DNA of 64,000 bases from Homarus americanus (GCF_018991925.1 NW_024744482.1:667501-731500), one strand, 5' to 3'. Counted from the first letter of the stretch, positions 25,357 to 38,474 are shown. Program-made: numbers and translations. The notes: generated by a model not told the origin, from the letters alone.

Positions 25357-25778
25357 AGACACATGCCGGCAACACAACGTGACACATGCCGGCAACACAA
25401 CGTGACACATGACGGCAACACAACGTCCGGCAACACAACGTGACACACACCGGCAACACCGGCAACACAACGTGACACACACCGGCAACAACACCGTAAC
25501 ACACTCCCCCAACACAACGTGACACATACCGGCCCCACAACGTGACACACGCCAGCAACACAACGTAACACAATCCCGCAACACAACGTGACACATACCG
25601 GCAACACAACGTGACACGCCAGCAACACAACGTAACACACTCCCGCAACACAACGTGACACATACCGGCAACACAACGTGACACACTCCAGCAACACAAC
25701 GTAACACACTCCAGCAACACAACGTGACACACGCCGGCAACACAACGTAACACACTCCAGCAACACAACGTAACACAC
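25357..25778. repeat. 23-bp minisatellite with 69-bp higher-order unit
   Basis: About 18 units of CACAACGTGACAC plus a variable ATACCGGCAA/ACTCCCGCAA/GCCAGCAA segment. From 25501 the three variants cycle in the same order (TCCC, TACCGG, GCCAGC with GTAACAC), making a 69-bp trimer repeated about three times. Open minus frames rich in Cys and Val are artefacts. It is not a CRISPR array: the whole unit repeats and there are no unique spacers. Confidence 0.93.
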
Positions 25779-25779
25779 C

Positions 25780-28010
25780 TTATCTATTCGTTTTCTTAAG
25801 ATAACAATTAATAGAGAAAAAATAAATGAGTGGAATTAGTAGTAACGCCCAGGGTCCCATAACCTGAACTGTGACGTATAATTTAACCCACATAAAATTG
25901 TAAGAAATAATTGTCGAGTGTAAACAAGGTGAGGATAATGTCTTCAATATCAGCAGTACAGGCTTTTAGGTCCAATATAAGACTGCTTTTATTTACAGGA
26001 TCTCGATTGATGTTTAGCATTTATTTATTATTTTGTTTATTTTGTTTTTATGGTGATAAGTTTGTGTGTTTATCTTATTTTTTTGTGTTTGTGTGTCTGG
26101 GCGCCTGTGTTGGACCAATACTGTTATTAGCGAGATTCAGTTAAGATAGAAGAAGCTTTTTTCGTGTGATGAAACGAGTTTACTCTCTCAGTTATTCCTA
26201 AAGCGCTCCTTACTGGTCTTCAGATTATATACCCGATTATGGAATCTGTTTTAGTTTTTTCTTAATCTGAGGATACGACAGTGGAAATCATTTATGACTA
26301 CATAGACTGTAAACCACTTAAACCTGTATGTATTTTGCTTCACCTGGTCTGATGGTTGACTATAGTTGGCTCGTGTTTGTATGTAGTCGTAAATAATTTA
26401 GTCCATAGTCCCTCTCTTACAGGATACCAAGATCGCGCGGACTCCATAATCACATGATGCAATGGGTTTTGTTCCTTCGTAAAATATAACATCTTGTCTG
26501 CCACTGGGACGTGTAACCTACTTCACTTTGTGGTAACTAACACGCTAATATCTTCAAGCAGTCACCTTTACACTACCATGAAATTAATCTTGTGTATGAA
26601 GGAGCCTCTGGTATATATTGCAGGATATTTTGCATACTGCGTGTTAGTTGCTCGAGAGGAACATGACAGCTACATGTTGATAGTTTTAAGGTGGAAATAC
26701 TTAAATTGTGTGTTTTTGTGTTGGTTGCGGGTATTTAGGTACGATTTTCATGATAAATGAGGAAGAGGTGACGCTCGTTGGTTTAATTATGTTACACCTG
26801 GTCATGGCCAGGTAGTTTAGAAATATATACAGGTAAATGGAGAGGGAAAATATAAATTGGTTAATAATTTTTATGAATATATATATATTTAGTTAGATAC
26901 ACATTGCTAGACTATTATATAGGCATATACGTGTTTCGTTTTATAAGTTTATATACTGTATATCTTAATGAAAAATCACAGTTAAAGGGAAACATGAGAC
27001 CCACTAATCCACCTCAAATTCCAAAGCATTTTTAACCTTAGGGAAATAAGTTTATATAGCATCATTTTTATACTGACCATCATTAAGGTTTATAGAATTT
27101 ATTTACCTAATTAGTCTGGCCATAAACGATCATTTATGTGTTTAGTTTCACATATATTAATACATTTATAAGTTCATATGGAAGATGATGACTGAGGGCA
27201 GGGAAAAGACTCGTGGTATTGACTTCATAGTTGACAGAGATACAGGAAAAAAACAGGAAGTGACGATGAATTTGTAGATTATGAAATTTATTTATGGCCA
27301 TTATCAAAATAAATATTGTTATATGTAAACGATCCCACGGAAATAAAACCTCAAAACAGCTAAATTAATCCAGAAACTAACAGAGAAATCCGAAGCAAAT
27401 AAATCCGATGAATCCGAAAAATTAAATCCCCCACGAAAAAAATCGCAAAAAAAGAATCTGGAAACATAAAAAAGTGAACATAAAGATAAGGCCAACATAC
27501 CCTCAGCCATTAACAGGTAGATATAAATGCAGTAAACAAGAATTCTGCTTCATTAAAACTTTACTTTTAAGCCACAAAACCTGACTGAGCGTCTCCAGCT
27601 GTCATGGTTCTCGTGAGCAAAAGTAGACGGGTAATATATATTCGGGCTTCTTACCTCTTATCACAAGTTTACTTCATCTTACTACTTTATGCATCAATAA
27701 TTAGCCTATTCGTCATAATCTCCACATATTTCCCAAAATGTTATCACATTTTTTCTTCTTCAAAATTTTCCGATTTATGTATTAATTAATTAGCATATTC
27801 ACTCTTATCTACCCTTGGATTTTTCTACCTGTTATCACGATTTGGTTTCTTCTTTACCACATTATGCATTAACTATTAGCATATTCAACATAACCTGCAC
27901 TTACCTGTAATCAGTAGGATTGATTAGCTAGACACACCATGATAGAGTGAGTGAGACAAGATCTTCCTTCCTTCGTCTTCTGCTGCAGTGTCCTTAGTTG
28001 GTTACGACTG
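25780..28010. other. Unique AT-rich DNA, no gene seen
   Basis: Over 2 kb with no long tandem array. Small frames (77 and 88 codons on plus) show no recognisable motif. One imperfect inverted repeat lies at 26285-26304/26380-26399. Confidence 0.5.
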
Positions 28011-28017
28011 TACGGCT

Positions 28018-28077
28018 CCTCTTCCTCCTCCTCCTCCTCCTCCTCCCCCTCCTCCTGCTCCTCCTCCTCCTCCTTCA
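28018..28077. repeat. CTC microsatellite
   Basis: About 60 bp of CTC/TCC triplets with a few CCC and CTG variants. Confidence 0.92.
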
Positions 28078-28189
28078 TTGTAGTCAATAGTTCAAGGACT
28101 TAGGTCTTGACGTGACAGTGACTAGGTATGTTGTGTATATAAAAAAAAAGTGAACTCCTGGCAAAAATAAATTAGCTTCAGTGTAGTGC

Positions 28190-28298
28190 CTTGACATGAA
28201 ACTAACCTGCTTGATATGACAGTAACCTGCTTCCTGTGACAAAATGACCTGCTTAATATGACAGAGTGACCTGCTTGACACGACAGAGTGACCTGCCC
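28190..28298 (+). repeat. Degenerate 22-25 bp ACCTGCTTGA repeat
   Basis: Five units with the frame ACCTGCTT-(GA/CC/AA)-TATGACAG follow in tandem. Confidence 0.87.
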
Positions 28299-28384
28299 AC
28301 CGCACACGACGACAAGGAACATCTTTTGGACCGGCTAATCTGTCGCATTAAAGTGATCACATCGACTTGGTGAACGGGATTCTG

Positions 28385-28386
<2 letters not shown>

Positions 28387-28447
<61 letters not shown>
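28387..28447. repeat. CT microsatellite
   Basis: A pure CT run of about 61 bp. Confidence 0.98.
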
Positions 28448-28451
<4 letters not shown>

Positions 28452-28544
28452 GTGGTACTAACTGTTGAAAGCTTTGTCTGGGGTAAACTGACTCTACAAG
28501 ATCTTAAAATTTTCTGTACCGACCTTTTGACTGGATGATCCGAC

Positions 28545-28592
28545 TTGCCTAGGTGAGCAGACTGCCTCACTCCTGCATTCTCACCTAGGCAA
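28545..28592. repeat. Perfect 13-bp inverted repeat
   Basis: TTGCCTAGGTGAG (28545-28557) pairs perfectly with 28580-28592 around a 22-nt loop. No downstream T-tract or RNA gene signature was seen. Confidence 0.8.
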
Positions 28593-28599
28593 CGTCACA

Positions 28600-30580
28600 A
28601 GCAGGTGAGCGAGCGAGCAGCGCAGACACCCAAATGGCGAACCTAGACAACATGACTCGTTCCTCCGAATAAAGTTTACTCATGCAAAACAGTTTTCGTT
28701 AAGATTGTTGAGATAACGCGCATCGTAGATTTACAACCTGCTGCTATTTTCTTTTTTTTTCTTTTTACAGTTATAAGGGATAAATTTACAGCCAGTTGTA
28801 TTTCTCGAGTTACAGGAATGTTGTATTTACAGCTGCGTGTTGCTGTACCCTGGAGACATGGGATACAGAGGTGGTTTTGTTTTAAGGCTTAGGAATATCT
28901 TAGCTACAGATGACAATTTTATAATATTATTTAAATAAAATCTAATTGAATAAAGTTGACAAATTTTCACTTAAATTTAATGAATCTTATTACATCAGCT
29001 GGGGTGGGTGAAGGTGGACTCCATGTTTGTTTACGCTAGACAGCAGACAATACGAAGCATCCAGGGTGACTCTGAACCAGATTAACATAATTTAGCAGTT
29101 TAAGTAATATTTGGTTAGGTTAGGTTACTTTTAGCTGTCCTAGGTTAGGTTAGGTTTGGATAGATTAAGTTAGGTTAAGTTTATTTATATCTGACTAGTG
29201 TGATTCATTTTAGCTGCTTCGTTTCTATACTATCAGAAGTAGAGAGGAGTTTACTTACTGACGTGGCGCTCAGTAACATTTAGTCTCTCTCTTTAAAGGT
29301 TCACTAAACATAAAACTTTACCCCCCCAAAGTAAAAAACTACTTAAAGGCTAACACATTATTATCTACATTATAGAATCATGTTATTCTTTTAATATATT
29401 GTTGAATTACTAAGTAGCTCAATATGATGAAGCTAGAAACAGTGTCTATAAGTACAGGACTCATTGTAAGACTTTATAACCTCAAGATAAAACCAAGTAT
29501 AATAAAACCGGGTTGATTTATCTATATGATTTTGAACTTATTAACTTTCAAAAATAGATCAGATGTTTTATGAACAGTCTATACTTTTTTGTTCATGTAC
29601 GTATATCTTAAGTAACTTTACCTGGTGTTCATATGAATTATTTTAGATTTCTTTTATTGACGTCACGCCCATTAGCTAGTTGGGAGTGTTGCTAAATATA
29701 TATATATATATTTTTTTAAAGTTTTTGATGCTCAAACTTTGTCTCAATTATATATAAAAAAAATTTATTCATTATATTGACACTATCATCAATAACACTT
29801 AAAAAACAATAATAAGTATGTAGGTAAGTTTTAATAATTATATGGATTATTTGTGCCGTTAATTGTCGAGTTGCCTAATTAACCAGGTGTAGGAGGCATT
29901 TTGGGGATATTTTCTTCAGGTAAAACAAAACAACATCGCAGACATATGGCTAAACATTTTCATTCTATATTATTACTCGTCTTTATGTCTTCTTTACTAA
30001 GTCTTTACATCTCATTCTTCTTCGTCTTCACCATCTTCAATCTCGACTAAACGTTGGCTTCTTGGCTCATCTAGATTATGATCCACCAATAGAGGTTAAT
30101 ATCACGTTTTGGCCGCAAATTCACCCTTCCTTGACCGCTATCGTTTGCTTTACTCGCTAGTTTGATCAGTCTCTTTGATACATGAACGCTAGAGGTGTTT
30201 GTCTGTGTGTGGATTATGTGTGCGTGTGTGCGTGTGTGTGTGTGTGTGTTTTAGTGATGAATTTTTTAGAGTTAAATATTTGTTGTTTAATTTATGGTTG
30301 TAAACTGTTTTAGGTTTACGGTTATAGTTGTTGTTATTATTATTACTGTAAGGATTTTTGAAGTTATTGCTGTGTTGTAATTAGTAAGATTCATTTGACT
30401 AACAATACTCTTATTACTAGCAATATCACACGAGTTATTACTGCCATTATCATTATCATTCTCACAACTTGTATCATTATCGTGTACAGTCGTAAGAAAA
30501 TTCCTGCTTAAGCTGGTGATGAAGGACATGGTAGAAGGAGGAGGAGGTGTGGCTTTTTATTACTCGGCCGTGAGGTCTCG
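28600..30580. other. Unique AT-rich DNA, no gene seen
   Basis: Contains a GGTTA tract at 29113-29185 and a short GT run near 30222-30250. No coding or RNA feature recognised. Confidence 0.5.
29113..29185 (+). repeat. GGTTA telomere-like tract
   Basis: Two clusters of GGTTAGGTTA with GATTAAGTTA variants. Confidence 0.82.

Positions 30581-30583
<3 letters not shown>

Positions 30584-30633
<50 letters not shown>
30584..30633. repeat. GA microsatellite
   Basis: A pure GA run of about 50 bp. Confidence 0.97.
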
Positions 30634-30638
<5 letters not shown>

Positions 30639-30963
30639 TTATACATGTATATGATATAATAAATACTTTTAGATCACCAAAATGTAATGTCAGTTTGGTA
30701 TCTAATTTGCCCTCTTTATCGTGTTAACACATCAATCAGACTTTCCTCTTTAAGACGTCATGATTTAAAGTCTTAATTCTATTGTAATATTACACTTGTT
30801 TTATATATTTATTGGGTTTTAAAATAATAGAAGACTTTAGGTTATTGTCTTAAGTCTATTGGAGAGAGATAGGTCACCATAGAACAATAGATTAATGTCT
30901 TCTTCATTGTAACTGTTTCCCCGTCCTTTGAGGCTCCCGGTCGCTTTTGTTGTCTTGTGAGTC

Positions 30964-30988
30964 AGGTTAGGTTAGGTTAGGTTAAGGT
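30964..30988 (+). repeat. GGTTA telomere-like tract
   Basis: Four consecutive GGTTA units. Confidence 0.9.
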
Positions 30989-31197
30989 GTTAGTCTGCCG
31001 TGTCACCTTTTAATTATTGCCAATAATGGTGGGCGTGACCGTCATCAGCTCCTGACCTCGCTGGCCATGTCACAGGTAATGACATCATCATTTTCATCAA
31101 GAACAACTTCTCATCTCATCGATTTGTGAGATCAGTGTCGTAAGGACTTGTACTTTGTTAGCTATCCCAAAGCGGCAACACTGGAGTGATTTTCCAT

Positions 31198-31199
31198 TT

Positions 31200-31231
<32 letters not shown>

Positions 31232-31262
31232 GTCAGTCAGTCAGTCAATTAATCAATCATTC
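31198..31262. repeat. ATCA/GTCA microsatellite
   Basis: Seven CAAT/ATCA units turn into four GTCA units and back to ATCA. Confidence 0.95.
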
Positions 31263-31739
31263 AGTGACTCCCGCAAGGAGACAAACTGGTGCCCTTTGAC
31301 AAGCTATTTTCCCACCTGTGTAGATAAAATATCTTATACCTGTATCTTGTGTTTATGTAACTTGTTTTAGTGACCAGATAACACTAGAACTACTGTATGT
31401 ACATGGGGGGAGGGGGGGGCCTGAAGACATAGTTCCAATCACACAGTTCCAATCAGCTTCAGTTACGGGGAATAAGAAGACAATGGGTGAATCTCTTGTC
31501 TGCTTCTGGTGGCTGATGAGTGACGGACCTTCACTTTGTGTTATTGCTTCACCTTCTTTTTACCTGCTTGTGACTACTCTGAGATATAATGTTCCTGATA
31601 ATGGTAGTGGTTGTGATGGTGATTTTTTTTTATTATCGGTTGTGGAAGTGATAGTGACGACGATATTGATAACGATAATGACAGTGTTAGTGATATTGAT
31701 GATATTTGTGGTAATTGTGAGACAATAACTGTGATATTG

Positions 31740-31886
31740 AACTGCCTCTACTGGCCTACCTCTACTGGCCTGTTTCTACTGGCCTGCCTCTACTGGCCTG
31801 CCTCTACTGCCCTGTTTCTACTGGCCTGCCTCTACTGGCCTGCCTCTACTGCCCTATTTCTACTGGCCTGCTTCTACTGACCTGCC
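31740..31886 (+). repeat. 14-bp minisatellite with 42-bp higher-order unit
   Basis: Ten units of the 14-mer CCTCTACTGGCCTG. Variants starting TTTC recur at 31773, 31815 and 31857, exactly 42 bp apart, and CTGCCC variants also keep this register, so the array grew as trimers. Confidence 0.93.
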
Positions 31887-31983
31887 GTATTCCTTCTGGT
31901 AACCTGCTGTTTTGTTTTAAGTAAAGCACTTTCCTACCTCAAGAGACCTGCTCTCATGACCTACAGTTCTACTTCTACTCACC

Positions 31984-32015
31984 GTAACCTAACCTAACCT
32001 AACCTAACTAAACCA
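31984..32015 (-). repeat. CCTAA telomere-like tract
   Basis: Five CCTAA units, one degenerate. Confidence 0.9.
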
Positions 32016-32898
<883 letters not shown>

Positions 32899-33435
32899 CA
32901 AATTTGAGGCAGTAGATAAAAAGGACAGATGTGGATCTAACCACCTGCACAATAACTCTCAAGAGGTATTTATTATGAGCTATCAGTCAAAGCATCCCAC
33001 CCACACCTGAGGCTTTTAAAGTGTCAAATAATCTAATTGTAAAGTTTTTTCTTCTTATCTTCTTGTTTAAAATAAAGATAAATGTTAGTATGTTGCCATC
33101 ATCATATATAATAAAAACAGCGATGAATTAGCCTCGAGGGGGGAACTGCAAGAAAATCAAGGCTGTAATTTAGACCCGTTATTGTTCATTTCTTTAAAGG
33201 TTTCCAGCTTCCTGTCCTTACCATTAGTGTTGTCAATACCGAACAACAGTTACACAGTAAACAGAATCTTTAGATAAAAGAAAATAAAAACAAATGATTA
33301 AGAAGCTTTACGGGAATATAAGTAACGATTGTAAAGGTTATGTAAAGGTGAGATAAAACGCAGTGAAAAGATTGTAATTGAACAGATTCTTTTCTCATTC
33401 GAAATATTTCCCGTTGTTGTGCAGGATGGCCGGAA

Positions 33436-33438
<3 letters not shown>

Positions 33439-33477
<39 letters not shown>
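33439..33477. repeat. CT microsatellite
   Basis: A pure CT run of 39 bp. Confidence 0.97.
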
Positions 33478-33480
<3 letters not shown>

Positions 33481-33865
33481 ATTCATTCACTCCTACTGTC
33501 TTATCTTGTATTATAATCTAATCTAATTACAATTATTAGAGTTTGTAATCACCAATGTTTTCTTTTTTTTTGGGGGGGGGGTGAAATGTTTAATTAGTGT
33601 TGTGTTGTTAGAACTATAGGTATACACAATAAACAGTGATTTAATTGGGGTTCAGAGTTACCTTGATGAAGCCAGTTGGATGGAGAGATCAGATAGTACC
33701 TTATGTGTTACCTGTGTTACCTGTCTTACCTGTGTGAGGAAGGATGGTCGTTCTCAAGTCACTGGTCACGGATGGTCCCGGTCCTCTCAGTGTCTGTATA
33801 TAGATAGACGTCTGCAGTACAACGAACATGTCGGGTCTTGTTGGTCTGCCCTGATGTTCGTAGTT

Positions 33866-33976
33866 CCTGTGTCTCAGAAAAAATCATATACACATTATCT
33901 TACACTTTTTTCATGACGATCAAGTGAATGCATGTATTGCCAGAGCAGTGTGTATGCATTTCTGAGACACCCTGTA
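33866..33976. mobile_element. Short MITE-like element with GGGTGTCTCAG ends
   Basis: The right end (33948-33976) read on the minus strand begins TACAGGGTGTCTCAGAAATG then CATACACAC. The left end (33866-33895) carries the same phrase as CCTGTGTCTCAGAAA, with ATACACA further in. The interior is only about 50 bp, so no transposase can be present. The ends resemble those of the element at 10461-10725 (GGGTGTCCCAGAAA), suggesting one Tc1/mariner-like family. The left end has decayed, and its outermost bases do not match well. Confidence 0.6.
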
Positions 33977-34427
33977 AATTAAACATTACAACACCAACAT
34001 GTAAACAAGATCCACGAGACTGAATCAACAATGTTCCGAAAACTCGAACCTTCCGTGACACTGTTCCGAATCCTGAAGCTTAGTGAGCAAGAAGACGATG
34101 AAATGCACACAAAGTTATCATTGGATGATTAAACCGAAGTTTCCCATGTGAGATAATTAATTCTGCTTCTTTAAGGGCAGGTAAGACTTGAGGTTAAGTT
34201 AAGAGTGATGTTTTATCATTGAGATGCCCGTAAGCTCTTTGAGATAATTGAAGCTGCTGTCAGTGTTGTTAAGAAGATAAATGACTAACTTCCTCCGCTA
34301 GTGCTCGTGGACGGACTTTACATTTAACTATCTCTTCTTTGTGTTAAATTTCACTTAAGTCAGAAGGCAATTACCGACCATCAATAGAAGTAAAACATGT
34401 TAATTAACCGTTAACTGATTTCCTGCC

Positions 34428-34645
34428 TAATTTAATCCCTTGAGTACGATTGATTTAGCCATCGTACTCAGGGGGTCGAGTCATCGTAAACAAAGGGTAA
34501 AGTCATCGTACTTAGGGGTTTTGATTCTTCATAAACAAAGGGCTGTCATCGTACTCAAGGGGTTGAATCTTTGAAAACAAAGGGTTAAGTCATCGTACTC
34601 AACCGTACAACCGGTAAAAGTCCCCCTAACGTACTCAAGGTGTCT
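34428..34645. repeat. CTCAAGGGGTTAA minisatellite, cluster 1
   Basis: One unit reads TTAATCCCTTGAGTACGATT (about 34431-34450). It is followed by about six units in the opposite orientation (CATCGTACTCAGGGGGT and similar, alternating with CGTAAACAAAGGGTTAAG). Units are 20-40 bp and diverged. The same family recurs at 46.5 and 53.9 kb. Confidence 0.85.
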
Positions 34646-34649
34646 CCAC

Positions 34650-36060
34650 ACTCAACATATAAAAAATTAAGAAGATAAATTTCGGAAATAAGCGACCAGC
34701 CTTGTGTTCTCGTATCTGACTTGACTGATGGATGGTAGGAGGCGGTCATTAATCTAACAGTTACCTGCAGAAGTAGTGACGAGTTATATAAACCTGTAAG
34801 CGGTCGAAACCTTCAGGTACTGCGTAGGGTTTTTTCATCTTTATTCTACAAGTTTTAATAGAATTATAATCAATACAGTTATTGATGTTTGTTGTTCTTA
34901 AATCTCTTTTACTTTTTTAGTTTTTAGTTTTTCAAGGAACTACAATAAATAGTTCACTAATATACTCATTGATCATAGCACTGACAGGTCGATCCTCACA
35001 GGCTGCTCAGAATACCTCTTATCGTTAAAGGAAGTGAGAAATGGAAGTTTTGTCATTTGTTCTCTAATAATATTTCTATCCAGAGGTAAAATTACACTTA
35101 TTTACCCGTCATAAATGGGATACAGGGATGTTATTGTCACCAGCGTCTAAGATTTATGATATTGATTTTAGTGAAGTAAACATACCATATGAAACACCAA
35201 AGATATTACACTCCCTTTTGTTTTCTAATAAGAGGGTTTCCAGGGTAATTTATCAGAAGCCAACAATTGATATATAAACAGTGATTACAGAGAACATCAT
35301 TTAAAAGGCGATTTATTTCTTAAGACATAATATATTTCCTTAAAGGTGTCGAGGTGAAGCCAAAGACTCGATTCCTTAACCTAGATAATATCGGGAAAAT
35401 CTTATATTGCCCAACACTTGTCCTGGATTTTCAGAAGCTCTTACGATAATAGTTTCTCGTAAGTTAATATATGTAAGAAGATAACTATTGATTGAAGTTC
35501 TAATACAAAAATAACACCTACTATTAATATCAAAATTTCAAACCAGTGTCAAAAAGATTCTCTATTTTCGATTTGTGTTTTAACAGGTGTAAAGGTGATG
35601 GTATCTAGCTAAGGAAGTCTTAGTGAGAGTGTTATATATTTTAGGATAATATTCTTGGCCCTTTGAGTGAGTGAGTTATATTTAACCTTTAAAAATCCGT
35701 CCCAGCGGCTAAAAAAAAAACTATTTGTGTATTTATATTTATTTATTGGTGCTTAGAAGAAAGAAGAAAAAACTTGAAATCTCTGACTAACGGAATGACA
35801 CGATAGTTAAGCAGAAATTTCCACAGTGTTAAGAATAAACTCATATTTATGCATCGATTATTCACGGAGAAACTTTGCTGGGAGGCTTCTGGTTATCTCC
35901 AACAGTTGACCAAAGTGTTGCTTATGTCTCAAGACTACCGAAGGTGAAATTACTGCTGAAGGGGGCGTAGAAATTGTTGGGTCGCGTGGAGCCAAATTGT
36001 TGTTAGTTTGACTTCTGGTACACAGGACATGGAGACCAAATTATTATCCGTGTCAAAGTT
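34650..36060. other. Unique AT-rich DNA, no gene seen
   Basis: No tandem array, RNA gene or recognisable frame. Confidence 0.5.
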
Positions 36061-36077
36061 ACGATTGTTGGTCTTTT

Positions 36078-36165
36078 GAGGTGTTGGGGGAGAGGGAAGG
36101 GGATGGGAGCGAGGGGAGAGGGGTGGAGGTGAGAGGAGAGGGGTGGAGAGTGGGTAGGGGGGTAG
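36078..36165 (+). repeat. G-rich tract
   Basis: Dense GGGG runs separated by A/T (GGGGGAGAGGGAAGGGGATG and similar), with quadruplex potential. The Pro/Ser-rich minus frame is a shadow. Confidence 0.85.
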
Positions 36166-36257
36166 AAACACTCTCCTCTACGGATAAGTAAATGGTATTT
36201 TCTTGAAGTCGTTTTTCTTCCCCAAGGAGTTGAAAATTTTACCTCCTTCGGGATGTA

Positions 36258-37085
36258 ATGGGGGTATATTTTCTCGTTATCTGTCTGTGTCTCTCTCTCT
36301 ATTTGGTTCTTGGTGTTATTTTATGTTCCAATTTCTTTGTTTATTTTATATATTTCTTGGTTTTTGTTTGTAGTGTTATTATATATTTCCCTTCGTTTAT
36401 TTATTTATTTTTTATCTCCTACTTCTTAGCAGTTTTGGGCGATTATTTTGTTGGTATTTTATATTTACGTTTGTTTATTTCTTTTTTTTATCGCTTCTCT
36501 CTCTTCCTTTGTTCGTTTTCAGGTTTTTGTTTAGTTAAAGGATCTTATTTCTCCTATCTAAGTAGAATATTAAGGGAATTGACTTCAGCATCGTCTAGTC
36601 TTTTCTTCTTCTTCTCATCATTTTCTTCGTGTTTCTCTTTTTCTTGGTGCACTGTGAAAAGATAAAGATATATTTTCTGTGTTAAAAAGGATTCCTAAAG
36701 ATGAATTTCTTTCTCTGGTAATTATAGTTTTCATTTCTCGATTGTAATTTTGTTTTGCTCTTAAATTTTCCCCCCTTCCTCTCTCCAGTTTATTTGTGTC
36801 TTTAATTGGTTTTTTTTTTAATTCCTTGCTTGTCTTTTCTTCCTATTTATTAATCTTTTTTCTTTCTGCTTTGTTCTACTCTTTCTTCCTCTTACTCCCC
36901 CTTCTCTCCCTCCCTCCCTCCATCTCGCCTACCTCTCTCTCCCTCTCCCCTATTCCTCCTACCTCTCTCTACCCTTCCACCACTCCTACAAAACTCTCTC
37001 TTTCCCACTCCACCTTTCCTACCTACTCCTCTCCCCTTCCACTACCCCCTCTCTCTCCCCCTCTCTCACTGTACCTGTATCACCT
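36258..37085. repeat. Pyrimidine-rich low-complexity tract
   Basis: T-rich at first (TTTATTTATTT words near 36400), then C/T-rich with CCCT and CTCTCC words from 36890. The 135- and 99-codon Phe/Leu/Ser-rich frames have no domain and reflect composition. Confidence 0.7.
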
Positions 37086-37214
37086 ATGTGGGTAATTAAG
37101 GGCAGGTAAGTATGGTAATTAACGCCAGGAGAGAGAGAAAGAAAATAGTCATTGGGTTAATTATTTATTTTACCTCCTCTGGTTACTGCCCTCCCTACCT
37201 CCATCTTCCCTCCA

Positions 37215-37268
37215 TCAACCCTCCCTCCCTCCCTCCCCTCCCCCGTTCCTCCCTCCCTCCCTCCTCCT
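37215..37268. repeat. CCCT/CCTC microsatellite
   Basis: Imperfect CCCT tetranucleotides, about 50 bp. Confidence 0.88.
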
Positions 37269-37607
37269 GTTCTCCTTGAGTCTGGGGTGTAAAATGATTT
37301 CCATGTTTTAAGTGATAAAGATCTCTGTTGGAATTCTAATGCTGGTGTGAGGCAGGTGTGTTAGGTATGGACGAGCAGGTGTGGTAGATGTGGACGGGCA
37401 GGTGTGTTTGGTGTGGTGTGTGTTGTTCAAAATTGTACCATGTGTTGGCAATGGACTAATTCAGTCAACATCATTATTAACATTGACATTAAAATTAAAA
37501 TAAAATTAATTATATATATATCCGGTAATTTAATTTATAATCTGGAAAATTAAGTGATCCAGAAAATTAAGTACTGTGTTATGGTAATTTAAATATATGT
37601 ATACCTG

Positions 37608-37638
<31 letters not shown>
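37608..37638. repeat. GT microsatellite
   Basis: A short GT run just outside the 3' end of the CR1-like element. Confidence 0.95.
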
Positions 37639-37656
37639 CACATTATCAACGACACA

Positions 37657-37680
37657 CATAAGAACATAAGAACATAAGAA
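37657..37680 (-). repeat. Three 8-bp tail units of the CR1-like element
   Basis: CATAAGAA x3 on plus, TTCTTATG x3 on minus. CR1-clade elements are known to end in short tandem 8-bp repeats and not in poly-A, which supports the clade call and fixes the 3' end. Confidence 0.88.
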
Positions 37681-37727
37681 TGGAGGAAACTGCAGCGGGC
37701 CTATTGGCCCATACTGGGCAGTCCCGT

Positions 37728-38474
37728 TTACAACCAACCCCTATTGCTCATATGAGCATCCAACCTATGTTTGAAGCAATTCAGCGTATTCGAGTTAATG
37801 ATGATATTTGGTAACTTGTTCCATTCATCCACTACTCTGTTTCCAAACCAGTGTTTACCTATTTCACGCCTAAATCTAAATTTGTCTAATTTAAAACCAT
37901 TGTTACGAGTTCGCTCCTGGTTGGATAATTTGAGTACCTTTGTAATGTCCCCTTTGTTTAGCCCTGTCTTCCACTTATACACCTCTATCAGGTCGCCCCT
38001 CGCTCTACGTCTCTCGAGGGAGTGCAAATTAAGGTGCTTTAACCTGTCTCTATACTCAAGGTTCCTAATGCCCGGGATTAGTCTTGTCATTCTCCTCTGA
38101 ATTCTTTCCAAGGATTCTATATCCATTCTGTAATACGGTGACCAGAACTGAACTGCGTAATCCAGGTGTGGTCTCACAAGAGCAAGATACAGTTTTAGGA
38201 TGACCTCGCTAGTCTTGTAACTAACACTCCTTTGTATGAACCCAAGTACTTTATTAGCCTTGTTACGAGCAAAAACACATTGTTTACTTGGCTTAAGGTT
38301 CCTACTTATCATTACTCCTAAATCTCTCTCGCAGTCGGATTTCTCTATGGCATCGTTGTTCATCTGGTATCTGGTTTCCCTGTTTACATCTCCTATACTG
38401 AGTACTTTACATTTGTCGACATTGAATTTCATCTGCCATTTTTCAGACCATTCGAAAAATTTGTTTAGGTGCAT
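37728..38474 (-). pseudogene. Reverse transcriptase C-terminal fragment (CR1-like ORF2)
   Basis: The open reading part of the 5'-truncated element. It lacks the catalytic aspartates, endonuclease and ORF1, so it cannot act alone. The annotated Met is internal to the family's protein, not a true start. In the family the parent enzyme copies element RNA into genomic DNA by target-primed reverse transcription. Confidence 0.92.

Noticed and set aside
25357..25778. Possible CRISPR-like array
   Set aside because: The entire 23-bp unit repeats with variants in a fixed cycle; there are no unique spacers, no cas genes, and the DNA is clearly eukaryotic.
25296..25778. Cys/Val-rich minus frames of up to 160 codons resembling a repeat protein
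   Set aside because: The three overlapping minus frames are all open because the minisatellite lacks stops; 21-bp and irregular units would shift the frame of a real protein.
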